Counted from the stretch's first letter, positions 7,637-17,411 are shown. The stretch: DNA of 52,384 nucleotides from Chloroflexota bacterium (GCA_014338005.1 QUBZ01000020.1:1-52384), one strand, 5' to 3'. Program-made: numbers and translations. Notes: a model not told the origin generated them from the letters alone.

Positions 7637-9934
7637 TCACGAAATCATCTGGGCGCTGCGAATCAATTCCTGCGCGGACTGCGTAAATGGCAGCAGCCGG
7701 GCGATCGAGCCTTTTTTCAGACGCAGCTTGCCGCGCATAATCATCACCAGCGGCGGGGTTTTGCCGCTCAAAACCTCCATCCAGCTTGGGTAATCGCCTT
7801 CAATGACAAACGCGGCAGCCGCGTTCGCCTCAGCCGGGGGCAGGCTGCGCGCCCCCCGGCAAACCCCTTTGTGCAAATCCATCAGCACCGCCGTATCTCG
7901 CTGGAATCCATGCCGGGGCGCAGCTTTCATAATAAATGCCAGCGCGCCGGCTTCCCAACGGGTCGAGGCTTTATAATAATCCCGGTTCCCGTTGATCGCT
8001 TCCCGATAAGCCAACGCCCATTCTTCTGAGAATAATTTGGGTTTAGCCGGAGGTTCGGCCTTTGGCGGATAAACAATGGCTTCCGGCTGTTGGGCAGCGG
8101 CCTGGTACGCCTCGGTGTCTGCCGCCGGGAGCGCCGGTTCAGCCTGACCGACCAGAACGTGGCCGTTGGGAGGGGGTATTTCCACCGGCACTTCGACCAT
8201 CGGCGCGCCGGCCATCTCGGCCTGGCTGATGACTTCAAAACCGTTGGCGCGCTCGGTCATGGGCGCGTCTTCGGGTTCGCCGGCGCTTACTTCCGGCCCG
8301 GCCTCATCGGGCGGGGCGGCCATCTCGCTGGTTTCTGCTTCCACCGCCTCTACGGTGGGATTTACCGGCTTGGTTTCGGCGGCGGTTTTATCGTGAACGA
8401 CATCAGCCGGAGGCGGCGTCTCAGCGGCGATCGCTACTGCTGACGGCACAGCTTCAGGCTGCGGCGCGGGCGGCGGGGCAGCTTCGGCGCGCGGGCGCTC
8501 GATGACGACCGGCTCCATCTCCGGCACGTTGGCGGCACGGCGCAGCGACAGAAAAGACAGTTTGAGATAGCCGGCCAGTTCGGTCACATCCGGCACGATA
8601 CCCGCGTCGGCCACCAGCGTCATGCTGATCTTCTGGTTATAGCTCGTCACCACACACGCCAGCCCCATTGATGGATTGAGCGGGAAATAACCAAATGTGT
8701 GCAGCATTTGATGTCCCAGCAGGTAAATCGGGATTTGCGGCCCGGCCACGTTCGTACACCAGGTATGCGCCAGCAGCGAAAAGGCCGTCGGGGCAACCTG
8801 CCAAATCAACGGCTGTGCCACCGACGGCATCAGCGAGGGTATCGTCAGCATCAGGTCAAGCCCTTTGGACAGCGACGACTCTTTCATCACCTGGGTGTAT
8901 TCACTCACCGCGCGCAGCCGCTCCAGCGGGTCATCAATCCCAAATGGGATGTCTATCGGCAGCACCGAAATACGGTTGCCGAATTCTCCCTTTTCATCTT
9001 CCAACCGCATACTCACCGGGACAAGCACGCGCACGAACGCCTGTCTGATTTTTTCACCGACCTGTCGAGTGTACCGATCCAGCGCGCCCGTCAATACCGC
9101 CAGCATCACATCGTTCACCGACGCACTGCGACCGGAGCGAATCGCCCGCACTTCCGCCAGCGAAAACTCAGCCCACCCCAGGGTGATCTTACCCGTGTTT
9201 TTGCCGTTAATCGGCAGCTTTTCAATCGGCTTCAGATTGCCATTAATCAGATAGGCCAGACCGATCAGCGCCTTAAGCCGCCTTTCTTTATCGGCAAAAA
9301 CCCCGGCCAGCGACAGCAGGTCGCCGCCAACTTTTCTGAACATATTAAACTTGTGTGGAACATCACGCTTAAACGATTCCGCGATCAGTTTGCCGGGACT
9401 GGGAAGATAGGGCGGGTCATAAACCGGCTTTTTGGGATTCGGCACCACTTCCGGCGTCAGGTCTAACAGCAGCGTGAACAGCTCAATAGCCGCCAGGCCG
9501 TCCACCATGCAGTGATGAATCTTAAAAAACACCCCCGTTCGATCCCCTTCCAGGCCTTCGATCAGGTGGATTTCCCACAGCGGTTTATTACGATCTAACA
9601 TGCCGGAAACCAGATGGCCGGCCAGTTCGCGCAGTTGTTCATCCGTCCCCGGCGGCTCAAGCTCGACCCGAAAAACATGATTGCCAACGTAAAAGTCCGG
9701 GTCGAAAGCCCACATAGGCTGCCCCAGGCTCAACGGTGCCTGAATTATGCGCTGCTGGTAAAGGGGAACCTGGTAGATACGCGCGTCAATCAATTTCAGA
9801 AATGCATCAAACGGTATTTTCCCCTCAAAAATGGTCAGAGCGCCGATATTCATAGGTGATTCCGGCGTGTCTACCATGAAAAAAGCTGTATCTACCGGAC
9901 CGAGTATCTGCATGTGTTTCCCCTGCTTCACCAC
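7637..9934 (-). CDS. Wax ester synthase/diacylglycerol acyltransferase fused to SCP2-like domain
   Basis: A 765-residue protein. Residues 1-460 are a WS/DGAT (Wes) acyltransferase: the catalytic HHCMVDG (HHxxxDG) is at 140-146, 'PLWEIHLIEGL' at 118-128, and the C-terminal half has 'NDVMLAVLTG' and a 'NVAGPQIPIY' version of the family's PLW/NVPGP segment. Residues about 475-635 are a Pro/Ala/Glu-rich, probably disordered linker. Residues about 640-765 look like an SCP2 sterol/lipid-carrier domain ('AAAAFVIEGDYPSWMEVLSGK...MIMRGKLRLKKGS'). WS/DGATs esterify acyl-CoA with fatty alcohol or diacylglycerol; typical ones are about 460 residues, so the fusion is unusual. The start is GTG at 9934; ATG at 9913 is a good alternative. 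Confidence 0.88.
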   Translation of the reverse strand: MVKQGKHMQILGPVDTAFFMVDTPESPMNIGALTIFEGKIPFDAFLKLIDARIYQVPLYQQRIIQAPLSLGQPMWAFDPDFYVGNHVFRVELEPPGTDEQLRELAGHLVSGMLDRNKPLWEIHLIEGLEGDRTGVFFKIHHCMVDGLAAIELFTLLLDLTPEVVPNPKKPVYDPPYLPSPGKLIAESFKRDVPHKFNMFRKVGGDLLSLAGVFADKERRLKALIGLAYLINGNLKPIEKLPINGKNTGKITLGWAEFSLAEVRAIRSGRSASVNDVMLAVLTGALDRYTRQVGEKIRQAFVRVLVPVSMRLEDEKGEFGNRISVLPIDIPFGIDDPLERLRAVSEYTQVMKESSLSKGLDLMLTIPSLMPSVAQPLIWQVAPTAFSLLAHTWCTNVAGPQIPIYLLGHQMLHTFGYFPLNPSMGLACVVTSYNQKISMTLVADAGIVPDVTELAGYLKLSFLSLRRAANVPEMEPVVIERPRAEAAPPPAPQPEAVPSAVAIAAETPPPADVVHDKTAAETKPVNPTVEAVEAETSEMAAPPDEAGPEVSAGEPEDAPMTERANGFEVISQAEMAGAPMVEVPVEIPPPNGHVLVGQAEPALPAADTEAYQAAAQQPEAIVYPPKAEPPAKPKLFSEEWALAYREAINGNRDYYKASTRWEAGALAFIMKAAPRHGFQRDTAVLMDLHKGVCRGARSLPPAEANAAAAFVIEGDYPSWMEVLSGKTPPLVMIMRGKLRLKKGSIARLLPFTQSAQELIRSAQMIS

Positions 9935-9977
9935 TTTTCCCCTTTCTCGCGCTTAATCAATAAAAGATGTTCCCACA

Positions 9978-11030
9978 CTAAACAGCTTCAGTAGGCGCTT
10001 TATTCAACGCTTTAAACGCAGCCAGCTCGCCGCTGCGAATCATCTTCTTTTGCGCGTCCGGGTTAAACGAAAACTCCGGCGCAGTGAAAAACTCCACATC
10101 CTCCGGGTCGGGTTGAATCCAGATAATCTCCTTATCGGGATTCTGCTGCTGGTAAATCTGCCGCCACACGGCGATACGTTCGCTTAAAACGATGGACGTG
10201 GATTGTTTAACGATGTTCACCCACCCCAGGTCTTTGACGCTGCCCCCCTCACCCAGATACAGCGGCTGGTAGGTGTGCGAAATGATGATTTTATCGGCCA
10301 GACGCACGCCGATGTCCGCCGAAAGCGTCTGTTTGATCTCACCATCCACGTAATATTTGCCGTTCACCTTCACTGGCTCGAACATGCCCGGAATACAGGT
10401 AGAGGCGCGTACAGCCTTATGAATGGGTATGTTCGTCATGAAGATGTTCTCGCCATCCTCAAATTCATAGATGCCGTTGAACACACCGCGCTTGCGGCAG
10501 TCCAGGCAGGTCGCCACGACGTATAAATCAATTTCGGTATGGGCAAAATCGGTGGATGGCAGCAGGGATTTAAACAGATTTTCCAGCGCGATGGCATCAA
10601 AAAAGCCGCTGATATGCGACTGGCTCTCGATCAGCCGGTCAAGCGCCTCGGCCACCAGATCGCGGTTATACAGCATCGGCAGCGAAGCCAGAAAACGCAG
10701 CCCGGCATACCCGGTGAGCAAAGACTGCCAGGCGATGTCCTGATATTTGGGTTTAAACAGCATGGTCGAGCTTAACGTTCGCACCCAGGCATCGAACTTT
10801 GGCAGATACACCTGCCGCTGGTAAAGCGAGGCCAGCAGATTATCCACCGTCGCGCCGGAAGCGATGAATGCCCCCACCACTGCGCCCGCGCTCGACCCCA
10901 CGATAGAGGTGATATTTTCCGGCTGAAGCACCTTTAACACGCCCAGGTGAAAATAGAAAGCTTTAGTTGCCCCACCGCTGAGGACTAATGCAGTACCGGG
11001 CTTTTTAGCCAATTGGGGGATTTCGCGCAT
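9978..11030 (-). CDS. Patatin-like phospholipase
   Basis: A 350-residue patatin-family lipid acyl hydrolase. The nucleophile elbow GSSAG is at residues 45-49 with catalytic Ser47, and the partner aspartate is in 'YVDGEI' with Asp229-Gly230. The oxyanion-hole stretch reads 'LSGGATKAFYFHLG' in place of the usual DGGGxRG. No signal peptide is seen, so it is probably cytosolic or peripheral on the membrane. It is co-oriented with the wax synthase (43-base gap), which suggests release of acyl chains from membrane or storage lipids in the same lipid programme. ATG is preceded by an upstream GGAGCGG ribosome site. Confidence 0.88.
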   Translation of the reverse strand: MREIPQLAKKPGTALVLSGGATKAFYFHLGVLKVLQPENITSIVGSSAGAVVGAFIASGATVDNLLASLYQRQVYLPKFDAWVRTLSSTMLFKPKYQDIAWQSLLTGYAGLRFLASLPMLYNRDLVAEALDRLIESQSHISGFFDAIALENLFKSLLPSTDFAHTEIDLYVVATCLDCRKRGVFNGIYEFEDGENIFMTNIPIHKAVRASTCIPGMFEPVKVNGKYYVDGEIKQTLSADIGVRLADKIIISHTYQPLYLGEGGSVKDLGWVNIVKQSTSIVLSERIAVWRQIYQQQNPDKEIIWIQPDPEDVEFFTAPEFSFNPDAQKKMIRSGELAAFKALNKAPTEAV

Positions 11031-11259
11031 GGCCGCTCCTAAAAATACTAATTTACCTGACTTATTTTATCGCCTTATTCTAGCATATGCTCGACTCCCG
11101 CCTCAGAACAAACGTCACGCAATCCGGCGAATTTTGGCATAATCATAAATCAAATTATCGCCATGATAAAAATCACCCCCCTTTAACTATATTTAGCACT
11201 TTCTGTAAGCCTAAATTCCGTTTAATTTGAAAGATATACTTCTGTAAAAAGGTTTTAAC

Positions 11260-12510
11260 GTGATGACCGACTTCAGTTCTTATACACATCTCGACTGCCG
11301 CGCCACGCTTGATCCATCCATCGTACCCCTGGAAACCCCGGTTGACCTGGCCGCCGAACCGGAACGTATCTTCCTGACCGGCGTTACCGGCTTCGTTGGC
11401 GCGTATCTGCTGCGCGATTTGCTGGAAACCACACGCGCCGATATTTACTGCCTGGTGCGCGCTTATAATCCCGAACACGCCTTTCAGCGCATCCGGCAAA
11501 ACCTGGAAAGCTACCTGATCTGGAAAGACGATTATCAAAAACGGGTTATACCTGTTATCGGCGACCTCAAACTGCCCCTGTTTGGCCTGGCGGCAGACGA
11601 CTTCCAAACGCTTGCTGAAAAAATAGACAGCATCTATCACTGCGGCAGCAAACTCAGCTACGTCGCGCCCTACGAGTACCTGGAGGCTGCCAATGTGGGC
11701 GGCACGCAGGAAGGGCTGCGGCTGGCGACACGGATTAAACCCAAGCCGTTTCATTTCGTTTCCTCGCTGGGAATTTTGCTGGCCTACAGAGACCTCAACG
11801 GCGGGAATGAGGCCGATGAGCTTGACGAAACCAAGTGTCCCGAAGTAGGCTATTTTCAAACTAAATACGTGGCCGAAAAAGTGGTGCGTATCGCGCGAAG
11901 TCGGGGTATCCCGGTGACGATTCACCGCATCGGTTTGATCGTCGGCGACAGCCAGACCGGCGTCTCCAACGTGGACGACTTTGTAGCCCGCATGATGATC
12001 GGCTGCATCCAGGCCGGTTACGCGCCGGACATTCAAAACCTGATGGATATGACCCCGGTGGATTTTGTGTCGGCGGCGATGGTTTATTTATCGCGCCAGC
12101 CGCAGTCGGTCGGTCAGGTTTTCCACCTGCTCAACCCTATACCGATCCATTGGAGTAATATCTTTAATCTGGTGATCGAAGCGGGGTATCCGGTCAAAAA
12201 GCTGACCTTCAACTCGTGGGTGGAGGCGATTGAGGAACATGCCAACCCCGACCGCAACCCCCTGCACCCGCTGCTGCCTTTCTTCCACATTGACTTCGCG
12301 CGGCGGATGCTGGGTGTCAGTGACTCGGCCTACTACGCGCTGGGAACAGCCGCCACCCAATGCGCGCTGGGCGGGTCAGGAATTGGCTGCCCGCCCATTG
12401 ATCGCCGCTTAATCCACACCTTTCTGTCACGTTTCGCCCAGAATGGCCGCCTGGAATGGGCGCCGGTTGGCCTGGAACGGGTCGAAAACCAGGCTGTGAT
12501 GATCGGTTAG
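11260..12510 (+). CDS. Thioester reductase / fatty acyl reductase-like SDR protein
   Basis: A 416-residue NAD(P)-dependent reductase of the extended SDR type (NAD_binding_4, male-sterility/thioester reductase family). The Rossmann motif GVTGFVG is at residues 41-47, catalytic YFQTK gives Tyr198 and Lys202, with Ser168/169 nearby. Such domains reduce acyl thioesters (CoA or ACP) to aldehydes or alcohols. No adenylation or carrier domain is present. It is divergent from the patatin and wax-synthase genes, so fatty alcohol supply for wax esters is a reasonable inference. Start is GTG 11260 or ATG 11263; an AAAAAGG box precedes both. Confidence 0.85.
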   Translation: MMTDFSSYTHLDCRATLDPSIVPLETPVDLAAEPERIFLTGVTGFVGAYLLRDLLETTRADIYCLVRAYNPEHAFQRIRQNLESYLIWKDDYQKRVIPVIGDLKLPLFGLAADDFQTLAEKIDSIYHCGSKLSYVAPYEYLEAANVGGTQEGLRLATRIKPKPFHFVSSLGILLAYRDLNGGNEADELDETKCPEVGYFQTKYVAEKVVRIARSRGIPVTIHRIGLIVGDSQTGVSNVDDFVARMMIGCIQAGYAPDIQNLMDMTPVDFVSAAMVYLSRQPQSVGQVFHLLNPIPIHWSNIFNLVIEAGYPVKKLTFNSWVEAIEEHANPDRNPLHPLLPFFHIDFARRMLGVSDSAYYALGTAATQCALGGSGIGCPPIDRRLIHTFLSRFAQNGRLEWAPVGLERVENQAVMIG

Positions 12511-12556
12511 TCAGGAATAACAGTCCGGCGGCGCGCAGCGAAAGAGAGAAACATCC

Positions 12557-14257
12557 GTGAAAGCTGTCCGCAGTATCCTGTTCATCCTGGGGCTGCTCGT
12601 TTTGTTGGTCTACCGCCTGCGCCGCCAGGTCATTGCGGCAGTTATGGGTTTGCCGCCGGTTCAATATCGGGTACGGCTGGAGGAAGGGCTGCGTGTGCCG
12701 GCTGGCGATGGGCTGGCGCTGGCCGCCGACCATTATTACCCTGCCACCCCCGGTAGCTACCCGACCATTCTCATCCGTTCGCCATATGGTCGGGGCAAAA
12801 AAGCCGGGGCTTTCGGCTGGCTGCTGAACTTCGCCGCTTTCCGTTTCGCGGAACGCGGCTACCATGTGGTCATCCAGGATACGCGCGGGCGCTTCGACTC
12901 GGAAGGCGTCTTCGACCCCTACTTCAACGAACGCGACGACGGCCTCGCCACGTTGGATTGGCTGGCGGCGCAGCCCTGGTATAACGGCTCGGTCGGGCTG
13001 TGGGGCAGCAGCTACCTGGGTATCGTCCAGTGGGTCATCGCCGACGCGCCGCCGGTGCAGGCGCTGGTGCCGAGCATCACCGGTTCGCAGTTGCAGGCCA
13101 TCGTCTACCCCGACGGCGCACTGGATTTAAGCCTCGCGCTGCGCTGGCTGGCAATTTTCCAGGCGCTTGACCGGGGCAAAAATCTGCTGCATAGTTTAAA
13201 ATTGTTGGCAAATGTCGAACGCAGTCTTACACCGGCTTTTGCCTCCCTGCCGGTCACAGAAAGCGATCAGGCCGCGCTGGGCGAACCCGCACCGTTTTAT
13301 CGTAAATGGTTAAGCCATGCCGGGCCGGATGACCGGCTCTGGCTGGACGTTCACGAAAAAACCAGGCCGGAGCGCGCCGCCGCCCCCATACATCTGATCG
13401 GCGGTTGGTACGATTTTTTCCTGCGCGCCATGCTGTTGGATTATGCCGCGCTGCGGGCCGCCGGGCGGCAGCCTTATCTCACTGTCGGCCCCTGGCATCA
13501 TTTCAGCGAGATCGTCAGCCTCTACGACCTGCGCGAAGGGATTCGCTGGTTCGAGGCGCATCTTAAAGGCAAATCCGATCTTGTGCGCCGGAAGCCGGTT
13601 CGCATCTACGTAATGGGCGCAGGTGAATGGCGCGAGATGGACGACTGGCCCCCCCCGGCGCGATTAACGCCCTACTACCTGCACGCTGGCGAACGACTCG
13701 ACTGTGACCAACCGGGTGAAAATGAATCCCCAGACCATTATCGTTACAACCCCGCCGACCCTACCCCGATGGTCGGCGGCGCGCAGTTCAGCCCGCTGGC
13801 CGGCCCGCGCGACAACCGCGCCCTGGAAATGCGACCGGATGTGCTAACCTTCACCACCGCGCCCTTGCGCGAGCCGCTGGAAGTGATCGGGCCGGTGCGG
13901 CTGCACCTGTATGCTGCGTCGAGCCTGGAACATACCGACTTTTTCGGGCGTCTGTGCGATGTTTACCCGGATGGCCGCTCTATCAACATCTGCGACGGGC
14001 TGTTTCGCGTCAAACCAGGCAAAATCGAGCCTCAACCCGATGGAAGTTTCTGCATCGAAATTGATATGTGGGCCACCGCCTACCGATTCAAGACCGGCCA
14101 CAGAATACGGCTTCAGGTGTCCAGCGGCGCGCACCCCCGCTGGAGCCGCAACCTGGGAACGGGGAACTGCCTCAATAGTGCGGACATGAAAGCCGCCGAC
14201 CAAACCATCTACCACGACAGCCGGCATCCGTCGGCGCTGCTGCTGCCGGTCATTTGA
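12557..14257 (+). CDS. CocE/NonD family (X-Pro dipeptidyl-peptidase-like) hydrolase
   Basis: A 566-residue alpha/beta hydrolase of the CocE family. The nucleophile elbow 'WGSSYLG' puts the catalytic serine at residue 152; 'QDTRGRFDSEG' (107-117) is the family's oxyanion-hole region, and the C-terminal jelly-roll (about 400-560) with 'LHLYAASSLEHTDFFGRLCDVYPDGRS' is the non-catalytic domain of the family. Residues 5-19 form a hydrophobic segment followed by Arg-rich 'YRLRRQ', a probable membrane anchor with the catalytic part facing the cell interior or, if reversed, the outside. CocE relatives hydrolyse esters or peptides; the substrate is unknown. GTG start. Confidence 0.85.
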   Translation: MKAVRSILFILGLLVLLVYRLRRQVIAAVMGLPPVQYRVRLEEGLRVPAGDGLALAADHYYPATPGSYPTILIRSPYGRGKKAGAFGWLLNFAAFRFAERGYHVVIQDTRGRFDSEGVFDPYFNERDDGLATLDWLAAQPWYNGSVGLWGSSYLGIVQWVIADAPPVQALVPSITGSQLQAIVYPDGALDLSLALRWLAIFQALDRGKNLLHSLKLLANVERSLTPAFASLPVTESDQAALGEPAPFYRKWLSHAGPDDRLWLDVHEKTRPERAAAPIHLIGGWYDFFLRAMLLDYAALRAAGRQPYLTVGPWHHFSEIVSLYDLREGIRWFEAHLKGKSDLVRRKPVRIYVMGAGEWREMDDWPPPARLTPYYLHAGERLDCDQPGENESPDHYRYNPADPTPMVGGAQFSPLAGPRDNRALEMRPDVLTFTTAPLREPLEVIGPVRLHLYAASSLEHTDFFGRLCDVYPDGRSINICDGLFRVKPGKIEPQPDGSFCIEIDMWATAYRFKTGHRIRLQVSSGAHPRWSRNLGTGNCLNSADMKAADQTIYHDSRHPSALLLPVI

Positions 14258-14335
14258 GCGCGGGTGGTTTTTGAGCAAACCCGCCGCAGACAGTATAATG
14301 ACCACTAATTGAACTTGAACACAATGAGGTGAACA

Positions 14336-15268
14336 ATGGCGGTTGAATTTGGCCTGGCACTGGTTGAGCGGCAGCCGCGTGGGCCGCTGAATAACTGGTT
14401 AGATGACCTGGATACCCTGCTCCCACTTCTGGAAGGGCATTTCCACAGCCTGTGGATGACCGATCACCTTTTCTGGGAAGATTGGTTCACTTTCGAGGCC
14501 TGGACGGCGCTCAGTTTCCTGGCTGCTCGCTGGCCGTCCTATCAGGTCGGCTCAATGGTCATGTGCCAGAGCTACCGCAATCCGGCGCTGCTGGCGAAGA
14601 TGGCCGCCTCGTTACAGGTACTCAGCGGCGGGCGGCTGCTGCTGGGCGTGGGCGCAGGCTGGAAAGAGGATGAATACAAGGGCTACAATTATCCCTTCCC
14701 GCCCCTCGGCACGCGGCGGGAACAGCTTGAAGACACACTGGAAATCCTCAAACGGCTGTGGACGGAACCCGGCAAAATCACCTACCAGGGCAAACATTAC
14801 GGCGTGACCGAAGCTTACTGCGAACCCAAACCCGATCCCCTACCGCCCATCATCGTGGGCGGCGGCGGCGATAAAACGCTGATGATGGCCGCCCGCTACG
14901 CTGATTGGTGGAATGTGTCGGACAAAAACTTCCCCACCTACCGGGAAATGGCCGCCAAACTGCACCAGAACTGTGCCGCCATCGGGCGCGCCCCGTCCAG
15001 CATCCGCCTGACCTGGTTCGGGCGTATTGTGCTTGGCAGTACCGAAGCCGAAGCCGTTGAACTGGGACAATCCGGCCTGCTCAAGTGGACGCGCGACAAT
15101 GCCTTCGTCGGCACACCGGAACAGGTCGTCGAACAGATGCGCCCATTTATCGAACTGGGCGTAGATTATTTTATGGTGGAAGTGCTGGGACTGCCGGATA
15201 AACATATTTTAAAGATGCTGCTTGAAGACCTGCTGCCCCAGATCAAACAATTGCGCGCGGGCGGGTAA
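14336..15268 (+). CDS. Luciferase-like (LLM) F420-dependent class oxidoreductase
   Basis: A 310-residue (beta/alpha)8 protein of the bacterial luciferase-like monooxygenase superfamily. Features are 'HFHSLWMTDHLFWED' in the early barrel, 'VLSGGRLLLGVGAGWKEDEYKGY' at about residues 95-117, 'LKRLWTEPGKITYQGKHYGV', and 'PPIIVGGGGDKTLMMAARYADWWN', all family hallmarks. Such enzymes use FMN or F420; the subgroup resembles the F420-dependent one, but the cofactor cannot be proven from sequence. GAGGTG precedes the ATG at a good distance. It directly precedes the tex start by four bases. Confidence 0.88.
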   Translation: MAVEFGLALVERQPRGPLNNWLDDLDTLLPLLEGHFHSLWMTDHLFWEDWFTFEAWTALSFLAARWPSYQVGSMVMCQSYRNPALLAKMAASLQVLSGGRLLLGVGAGWKEDEYKGYNYPFPPLGTRREQLEDTLEILKRLWTEPGKITYQGKHYGVTEAYCEPKPDPLPPIIVGGGGDKTLMMAARYADWWNVSDKNFPTYREMAAKLHQNCAAIGRAPSSIRLTWFGRIVLGSTEAEAVELGQSGLLKWTRDNAFVGTPEQVVEQMRPFIELGVDYFMVEVLGLPDKHILKMLLEDLLPQIKQLRAGG

Positions 15269-15272
15269 ACCT

Positions 15273-17411
15273 TTGTCCACCCGCTACGATCAAAAAATCG
15301 CCGCGCAGTTAAACCTGCGCCCGCCGCAGGTAGCCGCCACCATCGAACTGCTGGACGGCGGTAATACGCTGCCATTCATCGCGCGCTACCGTAAAGAGAT
15401 GACCGGCGGGCTGGATGAAGACCAGATTCGCCGGCTTCTTGAGTCCGTCACTCGGCTGCGCGCTGTAGACGAACGGCGCGAAACCGTCCTCGGCTCAATC
15501 CAGGAACAGGGTTTGCTGACGCCGGAACTTCAGCAGCAGATCGAAGCCGCCGAAACACTCACCGAACTGGAAGACCTGTACCAGCCCTACAAACCCAAAC
15601 GCCGCACCCGCGCCGGCATCGCCCGCGAGCGGGGTTTGCAGCCGCTGGCCGACCTGATTCTGGAACAGGCGCGTATCAACCAGACCGCCGAACAGCTCGC
15701 CGCCGGTTTCTTGAGTGAGGCCGTACCCACGCCCGCCGATGCGCTGGCCGGCGCGCGCGACATCGTGGCCGAAACCATCAGCGACCATGCCGAAGTGCGC
15801 GGGCAAACCCGCCTGAAGGCGCTGCGTTTTGGACTGCTGCAATCGCGCAAAATCAAAGATGCTGCCGACGAAAAAGGCGTTTACCAGCTTTATTACGAGT
15901 TTGAGTACCGGGTTGACCGCATCAAACCCTATCAGGTTTTGGCGATCAACCGCGGCGAAGCCGAAAAAGTGCTGCGCGTCAGCCTGGACATCGCCGAACG
16001 TGACTGGCGGCAGGCGATTGAGACGATCTTCCGCACCGACCGGCGTTCGCCGCTGGCCGAACACCTGGAACTTGCTATCGAAGACGCGGCCAAACGACTG
16101 CTGCTGCCGGCCATCGAACGCGATGTGCGAAATACGCTGACCGAACAGGCCGAAGAACACGCCATCCAGGTTTTCGCCGCCAACCTGCGCGGCCTGTTGA
16201 ACCAACCGCCGCTGGCCGGGCATACCACCCTGGGCATTGATCCCGGCTACCGCACCGGCTGTAAAGTCGCCGTCGTGGACTCGACCGGCAAGGTGCTGGA
16301 CACGGCCACCATTTACCCGCACGAGCCGCAGCGCCAGTGGAACGCGGCGCTGCAAACCCTGGCCGAACTGGTCGAACGGTACGGCGTTACGCTCATCGCC
16401 ATCGGCAACGGTACCGCCTCCCGCGAAACCGAACAGCTTGCTGCCGAACTGACGCGCGGCAGCGGCAGCGTACATTACCTGATGGTGAACGAAGCCGGCG
16501 CCAGCGTTTACAGCGCCAGCCCGCTCGCCCGCGCCGAACTTCCCGATCTGGACGTGACGCTGCGCGGCGCGGTTTCCATCGCCCGCCGGGTGTTAGACCC
16601 GCTGGCGGAGCTGGTCAAAATTGACCCGAAATCCATCGGCGTGGGGCTGTATCAACATGACGTGAATCAAAAGCGGCTGTCGGACTCGCTGGATGCGGTG
16701 GTCAAAACGGTGGTTAACCGGGTTGGCGTGGATGTTAATACCGCCTCCCCCGCGCTGCTGACGCATGTCGCCGGAATCGGGCCCAAACTGGCCGAGCGCA
16801 TCGTGGTTTACCGGGACGCCAACGGTTTGTTCCGCAGCCGCGAAACCTTGCAGAGCGTCCCCGGCCTGGGGCCAAAAGCCTTCGAGCAGGCTGCCGGCTT
16901 TTTACGGATACGCGATGGCGATAACCCCCTGGACGCCAGCGCCATCCACCCGGAAAGTTATCACATCGCTGCCGGGCTGCTGCGGCGGGCCGGGGTCGAA
17001 AACGGCCACTCGCTCCAGGAGCGTGAGGCTGCGCTCGACCGGCTGCAAGGTGAAGTGCCGCTGGATGTGCTGGCCGCCGAACTCGGCACAGGCGTCCCTA
17101 CCCTGGCCGACATCATCGAGCAGCTGCTGCGCCCAGGGCGCGACCCGCGCGCCGATCTGCCGCTGCCCATTTTACGCAGCGATGTGCTTTCGATGGATGA
17201 CTTGCAGGATGGTATGCGGCTGAACGGCACGGTTCGTAACGTGGTGGATTTTGGCGCGTTTGTGGACATCGGCGTTAAACAGGATGGCCTGCTGCACCGC
17301 AGCCAGATTCCCCAGGGTTACGTCCTCAGCCTGGGGGACATCATTGAGGTCGTCGTTCTGGGCGTCGAAAAGGAACGCGGGCGCATCAGCCTGGGCTGGC
17401 CGACTTTATAG
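15273..17411 (+). CDS. tex: Tex family RNA-binding transcription accessory protein
   Basis: A 712-residue protein with the complete Tex layout. An N-terminal helical Tex domain (residues about 10-190, 'LPFIARYRKEMTGGLDEDQIR') is followed by a YqgF/RuvC-like domain (about 320-440, 'TTLGIDPGYRTGCKVAVVD'), helix-hairpin-helix repeats (about 480-560, 'VGVDVNTASPALLTHVAGIG'), and a C-terminal S1 RNA-binding domain ('GTVRNVVDFGAFVDIGVKQDGLLH'). It binds nucleic acid and is linked to transcription and stress. The TTG at 15273 is chosen because it is the first in-frame start after the LLM stop and begins the conserved domain. It overlaps the convergent kinase gene by 6 bases. Confidence 0.93.
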   Translation: MSTRYDQKIAAQLNLRPPQVAATIELLDGGNTLPFIARYRKEMTGGLDEDQIRRLLESVTRLRAVDERRETVLGSIQEQGLLTPELQQQIEAAETLTELEDLYQPYKPKRRTRAGIARERGLQPLADLILEQARINQTAEQLAAGFLSEAVPTPADALAGARDIVAETISDHAEVRGQTRLKALRFGLLQSRKIKDAADEKGVYQLYYEFEYRVDRIKPYQVLAINRGEAEKVLRVSLDIAERDWRQAIETIFRTDRRSPLAEHLELAIEDAAKRLLLPAIERDVRNTLTEQAEEHAIQVFAANLRGLLNQPPLAGHTTLGIDPGYRTGCKVAVVDSTGKVLDTATIYPHEPQRQWNAALQTLAELVERYGVTLIAIGNGTASRETEQLAAELTRGSGSVHYLMVNEAGASVYSASPLARAELPDLDVTLRGAVSIARRVLDPLAELVKIDPKSIGVGLYQHDVNQKRLSDSLDAVVKTVVNRVGVDVNTASPALLTHVAGIGPKLAERIVVYRDANGLFRSRETLQSVPGLGPKAFEQAAGFLRIRDGDNPLDASAIHPESYHIAAGLLRRAGVENGHSLQEREAALDRLQGEVPLDVLAAELGTGVPTLADIIEQLLRPGRDPRADLPLPILRSDVLSMDDLQDGMRLNGTVRNVVDFGAFVDIGVKQDGLLHRSQIPQGYVLSLGDIIEVVVLGVEKERGRISLGWPTL

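Noticed and set aside
11173..12036. 287-codon open frame antisense to the acyl reductase
   Set aside because: It overlaps the Rossmann-fold coding region entirely and shows no family motif.
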